Shown here one piece after another: positions 43,329-52,790 of a DNA stretch of 64,000 bases; position 1 is the stretch's first letter, and every line of letters begins with the position of its first letter. The notes beneath the pieces were generated by a model. The model saw only the letters and a list, made by a program, of their open reading frames with translations. It was not told the origin of the DNA and made no database searches. A program made the position numbers and the translations under genes. Origin of the DNA: Puccinia triticina. Taxonomy: Eukaryota; Basidiomycota; Pucciniomycetes; Pucciniales; Pucciniaceae. The stretch is taken from assembly GCF_026914185.1 (NCBI RefSeq), contig NC_070567.1, positions 4,056,001 to 4,120,000 of the forward strand, in the 5' to 3' direction.

Positions 43329-44048
43329 TTGTCGTTGGTTAAAACTTATTCCCGATTTTTGTTAAAGTCCGTTGATGAACCCGATTGGGACAAGAAGACC
43401 GTTGCATTGATGACTCAGGGGAAGTACTACGTTGCCGGCGGCTTGAAGGGTATCGAGGATCACGCATGTGTCAGGTTGACTTATCGGGGCGAACGTTTGA
43501 ATAAGTTGGGCTACGGCAAATTTTACGTGTTGAAAGGTTTCCTTGTTGGGGCTAAGAGGCACGAAATGCCCTTCTTCATGGTTGATGTCAATGACAAAAA
43601 GGAGGTCCCAAGTTTGTTTGCCTTTCAAGAGACTAAAATTGAATCACTCGGTTTTGTTGATGGCTTTGTCAACTCCCAAAAAGAACCCAACCCGGAAGGA
43701 ATGGTATCAGTGATGGTAAAACACAATGGCATCAACGAGAACGTTAGTGAAAACTCACCAAAACTTTAGAATAATGCTGACCTCAAATATTCACAGGATC
43801 CGGACAATGAGAGCATGGTCGTCAAGTACGTGGTTCCGCAACACTTAATTTCAGGCCAAGCGGTTGACGTTTTCGCGGTGGGAAGGCAAATTTTATTTCG
43901 TGGAACGTTGGCCGGTTGGAATAGAGAGCTAGACATGGTCAGAGTCAAGGTGGGTCTTTCAGTTGTTAACTCTTGGCGGTGACTGGAGACTCACAAACAA
44001 TTTCAGGTATCGGGTGGCGCTCTTGATGTGGAAGCATTAAGCGACTAG
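43329..44048 (+). CDS. Helitron accessory protein X3 (5' end unresolved)
   Basis: Exons to 43742, 43797-43949 and 44007-44048, with introns of 54 nt (GTTAGT...CACAG) and 57 nt (GTGGGT...TTCAG). First domain GKYYVAGGLKGIEDHACVRL and KLGYGKFYVLKGFLVGA; second domain MVVKYVVPQ ... VFAVGRQILFRGTLAGW. The last exon is short and begins with V, exactly as in X1 (VRGVSV) and X2 (VNRATV). So X1-X3 are paralogues with conserved gene structure, although protein identity is low. X3 lacks both the AT-hook tail and the GC donor. Confidence 0.65.
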
Positions 44049-44798
44049 ACGAAAGGTCTCATTCAATTCCCCGGGAACTGGCGACGAACCATCAACGACT
44101 AAAACGTCAAACTCTATGCATTTCATACAAACATTTTGGTTTAAGTCTCTTTTGGGCGCATTGAGTTAGGGCAACAGAATTCAAACCAAACAATGGGAGA
44201 GCGATACACTTTATTTGTGTAGACTGGCTGTTCCTCCCATTCTTTCAGGAGTATGTTAATACGTATAATCCTTTGGCTCTATTTCTACTCTTCACATCTT
44301 GGTGTCGTATGAAAAAAATAGCTGTCAATGTTGTCCTCTTGCACACCTTCATCAGGAGCGGCTGTTTTTGTAAATTCGGGCTTTTTACATGATATTCAGG
44401 CTTATAATTACTTCTTCATTGGTCATATTGTACGATTTGTTTTGGTTCAAGTTTTCAGACTTCTTGGTGTGAATCTCATATTTTACCGTGCTCTTCATAA
44501 AATTCCGCAGTCACTTCCCCTACCTGATGGATCATACAACTCCTCAACGGCTCACATATCAACTTTGATTAATTTTAACCCTGAAGCAGTTTCCTGTTAG
44601 ATGGGCCCATGATTCAAACCGCGATGAGAGACTTCAAAGTTAGGTTGCGACCTCACGTGCTTCTGGTTTGATTTCTCGCGTGCTTCTTTGCACGAGAGAC
44701 AACAGATCTTTTTAAACGAGGAGGACGGTCATGACAAATTGCGTTCTAGAGGTCATCTAATCTTCAAGGCCGTGGGTTTCTCATATTCTAAGACGAGC
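44049..44798. other. Helitron 3' noncoding region
   Basis: About 750 bp after X3 with no supported gene. A 90-codon frame near 44328-44600 is AT-rich and motif-free. Confidence 0.5.
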
Positions 44799-44825
44799 GG
44801 CGGCGCAGCCGCCCTAAAAGTCTAG
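44799..44825 (+). terminator. Helitron 3' terminal hairpin and CTAG end
   Basis: GGCGGC (44799-44804), loop GCA and GCCGCC (44808-44813) form a perfect 6-bp GC stem. CTAAAAGT and the terminal CTAG follow. This is the transposition terminator that Rep recognises in known Helitrons. Confidence 0.85.
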
Positions 44826-45132
44826 TTGGAATGAAAAGAACAACAATCACATAAGAAATAACATCGCCCAAAACCGCAACCGATCCGTCGAAAGACCTGA
44901 TTGACAAAGGTTGCGCTAGAGGATAACTTTTCAGATTCTGAGAAATGACAAAACGATTGTCAATAAAAGAATTAGAAGCCCCAGAATCAACCAAAATTGA
45001 AACATCAACGGTAGCATTATTCCCAACCACCATCTTTCCGTCAAAAGTTGGACGATTGCTAGATTGAGATACCTTTACTCGATGAAATGGCTTAAATTCA
45101 TCGTGTTCTTCCTTACTCAATTCTCGATTGAA
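44826..45132 (-). pseudogene. Gypsy-D protease
   Basis: Minus-strand frame with the retropepsin motif ILVDSGASNSFIDNRFV near 44960, ending VVLFIP at the Helitron junction. It follows the gag frame in phase after a TGA at 45133-45135. Confidence 0.85.
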
Positions 45133-46932
45133 TCACAACTCCGCCATAGATAAAGTTTCATTGGAAATGGAATCAACATATCGGACCCCTCCGTATTCAG
45201 CACCCGTTCCTCGATTCATCGAAATGGAAGGAGCGGAAGTTGAACCATCGGGGACCGATTGAGTCCTCTTCTTGGTGATCGGCTTGTTGATGACCTCCAA
45301 GGGAGATTCCCTCTTCTTACTTTTCTCCGAAAAACGAGGCCTAGCTGAGTCCGCCCGATTCCGATCTTCTCGCAAAGCGCCGCCCCAACTCTTCCAAATC
45401 GCCAAAACCGCATCCTTCTTTAACCAATCTTCTTCCGGGAAAGGTCATCCTCTCTTCTTGTAATGATCCTCATCAAAGTTATTTGCACAACGAATACAAA
45501 TCCCGCGTCGACGCGCCTCTTCTCTCCAAAGCGGAAAAGTGAAACCCGCATCCGCAGACATTACATCAATGTCCATAGGCGTCTGTTGATTGTTCCTGGG
45601 TGGCGGGGCCAACGGGACTGTCGAAGTGGGCGGAATTGCCACTCGATACTCGATTCGAGGAGGCGGGGCTGGGACCGACTTCCAATGGCTTAATGAAGCA
45701 ACTTCACCGGCATCCGGAGCTAATTCCACAGCGCGCTCTTGCTTTTCTTCTAACGTCTTGATGGAAGTCCAACTGCCTCGAATCACACCACATTCATGAA
45801 TTTTGGGATTGACACCCGCTTGATAAAGCGCAACCAAAGTCAACTCTGAATAATCGACCAGATACAAATAAGAATTGAATTCAATGTTGAAATCCGTGAT
45901 GGACTTTGATCCCTGACAAAGAGCGGAAAGTTTCTCTTGAGCTTCCTCCTTTTCTTTATGATTTGAGAAGACGTGTTCCAAAAGCTGGAGAAAAGACTCC
46001 GCATCCGCAAGGGTTTTGAGAACGAAATCGGCCAAAGAAGACGCACGACCCGCCGGCAACCCCAATTCCTCCGCATTCTTCTTCAAAAGACCGCGCCACC
46101 AATTGTATGACGGACAATCTTCCCCCAAATTACCCGAAGGAGACCGAAAGTACGAAGCAATCCATAGAATCTTCTGACGCTCTGACGTAAAATGATCGGG
46201 AAATTGTGCGAATGTGTCCCTCATTTTAGAGCAAAAACGGTAAGTCTCTTTAACATTTCCGGAAAAATAGATATGAGAAAAATGTGGGGGCTGAGGGTTT
46301 GACTTTACTGAATTGCAATGAAAAGCTGGATCTTGTAAAACCGTCAAACGAGAATTCGTCAAATTAGAGGCCGTGTCAATGGAGTTACGAATCTGAAGGA
46401 ATTCTTGCGCATAATGAGTCTTCATTCAAGTAAAATCATTAGCAAAGACCAAAAGTTGAGACAATTCCTTAATAGTGACGTCATTACGGCGGATAATATC
46501 CTCCTGTCGTCTCGCCTCAACTTGAAGATTTGCAATCGCTTGGGAATTGGCCACAATAGTTTGATCCCGATCCGGCAAGCTATTGACATCCAACCCTGCG
46601 TCCTCCTGTCCAGACGGCAAAGGTCGACCACGAGTAAAAGTCCCGTCACCACCAGTTTGAGGAGACGGTGAGGTCGAAATTGGAATAGATTCAATTGGGC
46701 GTGGTTCGAAATCCGCCGGAACCGGACCGAGAGGAGGAAGAGAGCGTTGAGCCGTGTCTGAAACCATAAGATTTGGCAGGGGGCTCTGAAATGGAGTAAT
46801 AAATTTTTGAGTCCCTTGATGAAAAAACGTGTTAGGGTTTGGGATTGGAGAAGTAGGTAAGGAAGTATGAGGAATGGGTGAGGCAGGGAGAGACATGCGT
46901 AAAGGAACAATTGGAGAAGAATTATCGGACAT
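45133..46932 (-). pseudogene. Gypsy-D Gag (in-frame stops)
   Basis: Start MSDNSSPIVPLRMSLP at 46932. The frame is continuous apart from TGA codons at about 46427 (before MKTHYAQEF), 45445 (HYKKRG-stop-PFPEEDW) and the end at 45133. Gag features: an N-terminal Pro/Ser-rich part, a coiled coil near VEARRQEDIIRRND, and a capsid-like core (HFSHIYFSGNVKETYRF ... SYNWWRGLL). A decayed zinc knuckle begins CIRCANNF; its C-terminal Cys has been lost with the stop. All stops can arise by single C-to-T changes. Confidence 0.85.
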
Positions 46933-47220
46933 GTTTTAATTAAAAAAAATCAAATGTGATAACTTAGGCTTGAAATCCACAAAATTCGAGGGAAGAAGAG
47001 ATTGAATCCGTATGTTTGCTAAAGCTGTGACGAAGTATTGATTGATTGAAAACGTTTCTAGCGGGATAATTTGAGGAGTTACGACGAGATGATTGAGAGA
47101 TGGCGAAAAATTTTGAAACTCTATGTAAGATGACAAATTTCGTGAATATAACTAAAAAAAAAAAACCCCAGATTGCCAAAATATTTGAGGAGATTCAAGG
47201 TAAAAAGATCCCGATATAAT
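46933..47220. other. Gypsy-D leader
   Basis: 288 bp between the 5' LTR and the gag start. The bases after the LTR in element orientation (ATTATATCGGGATC) should hold the primer site, but I could not match them to a tRNA 3' end. Confidence 0.5.
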
Positions 47221-47619
47221 TGTGAGGGCCCCTCTACTACTCTTACTTCTCAAGCGGTTATGAATAATATCGAGAGAGAATATCACCAATCTTTCAGATG
47301 TAGTAAAGGTAATTTATCTTTGAACAAAGAATAAACTCTTGAAGGGATTTATATTTAAGGATTTCTTTATAAGGGTTTTGGATAATGATGATAATGAACA
47401 AAGATATTGGGATGAGGAAAAAGGAAAAAGAGCAAGAAAGAGAAACAAGGAAAGGAGAATATAACATGCAATCAGACGACAACAACAAAACCCACGAAAC
47501 CATAAAATCTAAGAATGTTAATTAAAATCTGATAGCGGTTCCGAACCGCACAACTAGTAATATTATAAAATAGCTAGTCATCTAAATGAAAAGATTAGTC
47601 ATCACACAAAAACGTTACA
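47221..47619 (-). repeat. Gypsy-D 5' LTR (399 bp)
   Basis: Plus-strand TGTGAGGGCCCC to AACGTTACA, followed by the CTAAG duplication. Only a few substitutions from the interrupted 3' LTR. Confidence 0.93.
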
Positions 47620-47624
47620 CTAAG

Positions 47625-48231
47625 GTCCACCATTCCAAGTGCAAATGTCAGAATGCTGTGGTTTACCACCTACATACATAAGTACTTCCAAGGCGGTAGC
47701 TCCCCTTGTGGGAGAAGTCCAGCCTAGTAGCTGCAAGCCCGCCAAGACTAGCGCGGTTTCATGTTATGTTACCGGGAGTGCAACGGGAGGTGGGTGGAGT
47801 CCATGGAACCGTCCAGCCCCTCCCGGTACGCGCCTAGCCCAAGCACGCACCTGGCTTAGGCTGCTGTACGCGTCCAAAGGCGCCTGGCGTCGGAGATAGC
47901 GGCGTACAGGGATCAGGGGGAGGTCAGCGGCGACCTTGCAGAGTACTCAGGGTCTGCCCTTCAGAGCTCTTTCCTCCCACCGATCCCTCTCAGTATTGCC
48001 TTTCTCCTCACTCACTTCCCGGCTTTCCCTCAGCGCATTCTGGGTCTTGCTGCCCCTCTCGGATCAAAATTTTTCGCGAGATTCAAAAACTATAGTACAT
48101 CAACACCCATAATCCACCTTACTACACAACCTTATCCTCATTTCCCCCGCTATCTTGCTTATCGACACTCTTTCCACACCAACCTTAATCCGCGCATCCA
48201 TCCCTTAAAACTCCAAACTTAAACGTTGCAA
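47625..48231. other. Sequence 5' of the DIRS-like element genes
   Basis: About 600 bp. Pyrimidine-rich from 47970 with a plausible leader just before the ATG at 48232. It presumably includes the left end of the DIRS-like element, but no terminal repeat could be identified. The short frame at 47639-47899 shows no motif. Confidence 0.45.
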
Positions 48232-49747
48232 ATGTCTGGATTAAACATCCAAGATACAACAAACACGGTTAAAGCCGCCGCCCAACAGACTGCCCCAGCG
48301 GCAGGTGAGGAAAGCCAAATGGCACACCAAACCCCCACCCAGACCCAAGAGCTAGACGCAGATGGAAGCCAACAAGCGACATCGTCACAAGCCCCAGGCC
48401 CAGCCCCCAAACCCCCGAAAGCCACAAAAGCGCCGAAAGCAAGCAAGCCGACAACCCGTGCCGCGGCGAAAAACGTTGCAACGAACCCAAGAACCAATAC
48501 CACCGAGGAAGAACCCCAAAGAGAGCTACTCAGGGACCCGGAAATAGCGGAAATTCCCGCTCCCACATGCGGTAAGCAAGGGAAGCTGAGAAGCCAAGAA
48601 CAAAACTGACTAGTTTGGACATCCAAACCTTCCCACAGAGCCAAAGACATCCGAGGGGATCCCCGTAGTCAACGGAGATGAAGGGAAGTCGGAAGCAGAC
48701 GCAAACCGAGAAGCCCGAATGATCCTGATGAACAAGATGGTCAAGGCGGAGAAAGACGGACATGACGCCATGGCCGATCAATACATGAAAATGTACAAAG
48801 CGGTCGTAGCAGACCAGAAGCATAGCGGACAGAAAACCGGCCTGATCCACGCAGAATCCATCATCACCGCTCCCCCCGTTGTTCCCCAGAAGAGACTGAA
48901 CCTCGCCAAAACGACTCAGGTACGGAACGTGAAGTTCATCGTAGGTCAATCCAACTCCCACGACGATGGTGGCTTCCCTCCTTACTTCCACAAGCTCCTC
49001 CTCGAATGCAAAGGCCCCCTCCCCCTCACCATCTTTAACAGAGAGTGGCAAGAGAAGGCATTGGCTGAACACTCAAAGAATAGGCCAAAAATTGAAGAGG
49101 CGGTGTCCGAGAAAGGACTCCGATACGGGCTCCCAGTACCAGACGAATTCTCTCAGAATTTCTCTGATTGGACCCTCAATCACAGATGTTTCCACCTGAC
49201 CATGAGAGACAGATACCACTACCCGGTTCTCGCGGAGTGGATCCTGGCCCACAAGGAGCACTGCGACAGACTCCACAGAAAACGAGGTTTCATGGTAGCC
49301 ATCCGGTACGACATCCGGATTAGAAACAACGCCTTTGCGTTCAGGGTCAAAGAGAACGGAGAAGAATTTTTCTCCGACATCTCCCAGTTCAAACAAGAAA
49401 CCGCCGACGAGGCGATCTCCACATGCCGCGACTACAACGAAATCGGCCTCGCAGACAATCCATACGCAATAGGCAACGGCAAAGTTGGAGGTGATCCAAT
49501 GAAAGGAGTCCGCCCCTCGAGAGCCACTCGATCCAACCCCCCAGCTCAACCAAACCCTCCAAAAGCCAAACCCAACCAAAAAGGCCATCCTGAAGACAGC
49601 TCCTCCTCAACCGCGACTTCAGGCCATAATTCCCTCCCTCAGAAGCCCGATCAGGGTCGAGGCCCGCCAGGGAGCGGTTACAAAGGAAACAACTTCAACC
49701 CTAATCACACAGGCGGGAGCGTCCGCAACCGCAACCGAGACCAGTAG
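48232..49747 (+). CDS. Gag-like protein of the DIRS-like element (two exons)
   Basis: Exon 1 48232-48571 (ATGTCTGGATTAAACATCC start; Ala/Pro/Lys-rich), intron 48572-48638 (67 nt; GTAAGC, branch ACTGACT, CCCACAG), exon 2 48639-49747, in phase. The ~480-residue product has a central folded-looking region (GGFPPYFHKLLLECKG ... DWTLNHRCFHLTMRDRYHYP) and a C-terminal Pro/Asn/Gly/Arg-rich tail (GPPGSGYKGNNFNP ... RNRNRDQ) suited to nucleic-acid binding. It lies just upstream of the RT gene and is probably its capsid-like partner. No zinc knuckle. Family assignment rests on position and composition. Confidence 0.6.
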
Positions 49748-50051
49748 GTCCCCTCTCCTTCCTGTTCCACACCCTGCTCCGCCCCCCTAACATTTCGTGT
49801 GCATTCATCCAGAACCGCCCCCTTCTGAAAGACACCGGTCACGCCAAAATCCCTACCCCCCTTCCTCTTTATTCTTGTTCCTCAATCGCTTCCCCCCGGA
49901 TTCCCCCCAATCCTTCCTCTTTGTTTTCTTCCTATCTCTCATCCCCCTTAGACACCATCCATAGTCTATCCCCCCCCCCATCCAACAACCATCCATTACT
50001 TGTAATAGTCATGGTCTAGATCAATATAATAAGAGAACCTACCCCTGACCC
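49748..50051. other. Spacer between Gag-like and RT genes
   Basis: About 300 bp, C-rich, no frame with recognisable content. A 3' splice-like CCCACAG near 50067-50073 may start the RT exon. Confidence 0.4.
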
Positions 50052-51010
50052 CATGCATCTTGTGCAACCCACAGAGATACGCCCCCAGAGCAAGAGATCC
50101 AATGCGCACCAGAAGTGTCGCCAATACCTGAAGCACACAGCCCAAGACCGCCGCGATGGCCAGTGCATGTGACATGTGAGATGAACATAACCGAGTGGGA
50201 GAAAGCCTTACTCCAGGCCGGGCTGATGGACGAATACGGCGACGTCATACGCGGCTTCCGAGAAGGATTCCACCAGGGAATCCCAGAACATAACCTAGGT
50301 ACAGGAGTCCCATATTATACTCCCCCAAACCATCAAGGCGCGTTGCTAGCAAGGGAAAAGATCGAGTCCACAATAGCAAAAGAAATCGCCGCAGGAAGGA
50401 TGTTCGGACCCTTCACCACGGAACAATTGATGGAACGATACGATTTCTTCAGGACAAACCCCCTAGGAGCGGCGGTGAACGGCGACGGCTCAATACGTCC
50501 GATAAACAACCTCTCCTTTCCCCTGAACGACCCAAGAATCCCCTTAGTCAACTCTTTCGTCGACAAACTTGACTACATAACAACCTGGGATGATTTCGAA
50601 GCGACATCGTGATTCTTCCACAGCCAAACCCAGCCGCTACTCCTAGCAATCTTTGACTGGGAGAAGGCTTACCGCCAAATCCCAACATCCAATGATCAAT
50701 GGCGCTACCTTATGGTGCGGGATCCTGATTGACACCAGGATTGCCTTTGGCGGTGTAGCGGGGTGTGGATTGTTTGGCAGACCGGCAGACGCTTGGAAAG
50801 AACTCATGAAGAAAGAGTTTGACCTCGTCAACATCTTCCAATGGGTCGACGACAATCTATTTGTCAAGACGATCCACTCCAAAGTGGAAATGGATCACAT
50901 TGTCGCAAGATCCGAACAACTAGGCGTCAAAACAAACGCAACAAAATTCTTGCTGTTCAAAGAAGAACAGAAATATATTGGTTTCGTCTGGAATGCCACC
51001 AAAAAGACGG
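50052..51010 (+). pseudogene. DIRS-like reverse transcriptase, N-terminal part
   Basis: Open to a TGA at 50610-50612 (ITEWEKALLQAGLMDEYGDV; YTPPNHQGALLAREKIES; GSIRPINNLSFPLND). It continues in the same frame (LLAIFDWEKAYRQIPTSNDQ) to ~50720, then shifts to a second frame with DTRIAFGGVAGCGLFGRPAD and the catalytic FQWVDDNLFV (~50850). Element B enters after FVWNATKKT at 51007-51010. The RT motifs and the RNase H beyond resemble DIRS-type (tyrosine-recombinase) elements more than gypsy or copia. The recombinase itself is not in the window, so the class stays provisional. Confidence 0.6.
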
Positions 51011-51692
51011 TGTGGTGTTCAAACCAGTACAGGCCCTCAAGATCATCAAAATCCTGAATCCATCAAGATCAGAAATCTCAACAGCAAAACTCTTCAGCCT
51101 CAAGATTCTCATCAAGCCCCTCATTCTCAATATCCCTCAAGATTCATCCTCAAGATCTCTTTCCCCTTCTTTTTCTTTATGCTCTTTTTTATGTTTCTTG
51201 GTCCTAACACATGAGTCATGTGGGTTTCTTTCATCTTGTTTGTTTTATTTCTTCTCTTCTGTTGGTTGTTGTTGTGTTGTGTTTTCTTTTTTCTCCTTGT
51301 GGTGTTGTTTTGTAGTTAGGGATGTGATGACATGTCCTGTGACATGTCACTCCCCAGAGTCCAAGTTTGAGTTTGAACTTGGAGGATGGAATGGCATGGG
51401 ACTTGCTCTGATCCAAGAGAAATCCCATCACCCTTTTCTGATCCGCTGGCAGTATCCCCAGCACTATTCTTGATCCTTTATCTCTGATCCTGATCCCTTA
51501 TCATCATCTGATCCTTAACAAACCAACCACCGCCGACGGTATTCCATCCCTGTCGTCTCTCAAAAATCCCCCCCCCAACGCTATCACTTTCTGATCCTCA
51601 TTGCTCTTCATCCGGACCACCACGAGGGCAGCCTCAACAGCACCTTTCCCCTCGACGCTCTGCCTACCGCCTGGCACGGTAGGAGTTCCACA
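51011..51692 (+). repeat. Element B 5' LTR (682 bp)
   Basis: TGTGGTGTTCAAACCAG to AGGAGTTCCACA. Near-identical to 55643-56327. Frames across it are repeated in both LTRs and not considered genes. Confidence 0.93.
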
Positions 51693-51694
51693 TT

Positions 51695-51745
51695 TGGTCC
51701 CCCGAGCCGGGATCGAACCAGCAACCTCAAGATTTACAGTCTCGC
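51695..51745 (+). promoter_or_regulatory. Element B primer-binding region, 51 nt complementary to tRNA-Tyr
   Basis: Begins TGGTCCCCCGAGCCGGGATC two bases after the LTR and ends TTTACAGTCTCGC. One substitution against element A (AGCAACC for AGCGACC). Same end point opposite tRNA G26. Confidence 0.85.
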
Positions 51746-51928
51746 CCTTGCGGATTTCGAGACGATTGGCGGTTTTGAGGCACTCTCTCTTTGGAATCAA
51801 CCTTCTTGCAAATTTTCCCTGGCTTTTGCGGATCTGGTTTTCTTTTCCCCTTTTTCTTTTTCGGACGACCGTTCTTGTTGTCGTTGGCGCTTGGAGTCTT
51901 TGTTTCGCGGAGGTTTGGAGAGATACAA

Positions 51929-52039
51929 GTAAGTTCTCTCCATAGTTGCACCTCCAGGGTATCTCTACACGTCGTCAAAGCATCACTTTAGCCACATGCG
52001 TGAGCCCCTTGGATCCGTTGCTTTTTTTTGGATATCTAG
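51929..52039 (+). repeat. Intron-like cassette B1 (leader)
   Basis: GTAAGT at 51929, shared body (TGCACCTCCAGGG ... GTCGTCAAAGCATCAC ... GCGTGAGCCCC), T-rich run, TCTAG ending at 52039, 22 nt before the Gag ATG. 111 nt. Confidence 0.75.
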
Positions 52040-52061
52040 TGCTCGACCAATCAAAATTATC

Positions 52062-52790
52062 ATGTCGGATGTTCGGCGGCCAGCTCGGATGGTTAAAATA
52101 GAGAATGAAGATCGAGACCTTGTATTTGACGGAACGGACGTGGAGATTTTTCTCAAGGCATATGAAACGGCGGCCAAAGAAGACGGTGCATCGGACTTCG
52201 ACATGGCCTATCAATTCCGCTTCTTTATTGGATCACACAATGTTCGTGACATTGCTCAGACGCTGGACGGCTTTGAATCAAACGACTGGACAAGGCTAAA
52301 AGCATCAATCTTAACGTACTGGGGCCGAGTCAAAGTTCCCCAGTTCACTCTTCAAGATCTTGCCGATTTACTTCAGTCATGGATGGCGAAGGAGGGCACC
52401 TTTTCTGCTCAGGATTATGAAGAATTTCGTCAATCTTGGGACCCAATCGTTTCTTGTGTACTCAGCAACGAACCCATCCAAACAGTCGACGGGATCTCCG
52501 AGATGATTAAGTCCTTCGAACAGCGGTTGGAGAGGAAATTCAGTCTTCAGCCGTCCCTAGTCATTCCGCCAACTACGAAGCCGCCCTTGATTTGTTACTA
52601 TTGTCATCAAGAAGAGCACAGTATGGCTCGTTGTCGGGAACTCCAGAAGGAAAAAAATGATCACCTAGTTGAACAGCGTGGACGCGAATTCCGGCTTCCG
52701 AATGGCACGATCATTCCTTTCGACTCAAATCGACCTATTCGTCAGGCTGTCACTTCTTTCCAGCCCTCACTACCCTCTGTACAGTTTTAG
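52062..52790 (+). CDS. Element B Gag (short, 242 aa)
   Basis: Start ATGTCGGATGTTCGGC at 52062, chosen by homology with the starts in A and C. Gag region RMVKIENEDRDLVFDGTDVE and DIAQTLDGFESNDW, then a deletion relative to A/C, a zinc knuckle CYYCHQEEHSMARC (near residue 177) and FDSNRPIRQAVTSFQP. It ends at TAG 52788-52790. The frame stays open behind the stop into the next ORF. Element C has a TGA at the matching point. Confidence 0.85.
   Translation: MSDVRRPARMVKIENEDRDLVFDGTDVEIFLKAYETAAKEDGASDFDMAYQFRFFIGSHNVRDIAQTLDGFESNDWTRLKASILTYWGRVKVPQFTLQDLADLLQSWMAKEGTFSAQDYEEFRQSWDPIVSCVLSNEPIQTVDGISEMIKSFEQRLERKFSLQPSLVIPPTTKPPLICYYCHQEEHSMARCRELQKEKNDHLVEQRGREFRLPNGTIIPFDSNRPIRQAVTSFQPSLPSVQF

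Larger units (their letters stand above)
33582..44825 (+). mobile_element. Helitron (11.2 kb) with Rep-helicase and three accessory genes
   Basis: Starts TCTATAAT after an A (33581). Ends with hairpin GGCGGC-GCA-GCCGCC (44799-44813), an 8-nt spacer and CTAG (44822-44825), before a T (44826). These are the canonical Helitron signatures: TC 5' end, 3' hairpin, CTRR, A/T target and no duplication. The two gypsy-D halves abut at these points, between protease and RT, which fixes the ends independently to within a few bases; the exact join leaves a 1-base frame difference. Contents: X1 (+), Rep-helicase (+), X2 (-) and X3 (+). Confidence 0.88.
28603..47619 (-). mobile_element. Gypsy-D, chromodomain Ty3/gypsy element with nested insertions
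   Basis: 399-bp LTRs (28603-30190 once its insertion is removed, and 47221-47619; element termini TGTAACG...CCTCACA) and the 5-bp duplication CTAAG (28598-28602, 47620-47624). Order on the minus strand: LTR, gag (46932-45133), protease (to 44826), Helitron, RT, RNase H, integrase, MITE, chromodomain, LTR. Net length without the insertions is about 6.4 kb. Several in-frame stops make it a dead copy although its LTRs are still very similar. Confidence 0.93.

Noticed and set aside
47639..47899. 86-codon ORF right of gypsy-D
   Set aside because: No motif, repetitive Pro/Ala/Ser translation; no support beyond being open.
51011..51473. 210-codon ORF over the element B LTR as a continuation of the DIRS-like RT
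   Set aside because: It reads into the LTR after 51010 and the same LTR frame recurs at 55643; the RT truly resumes at 56332.
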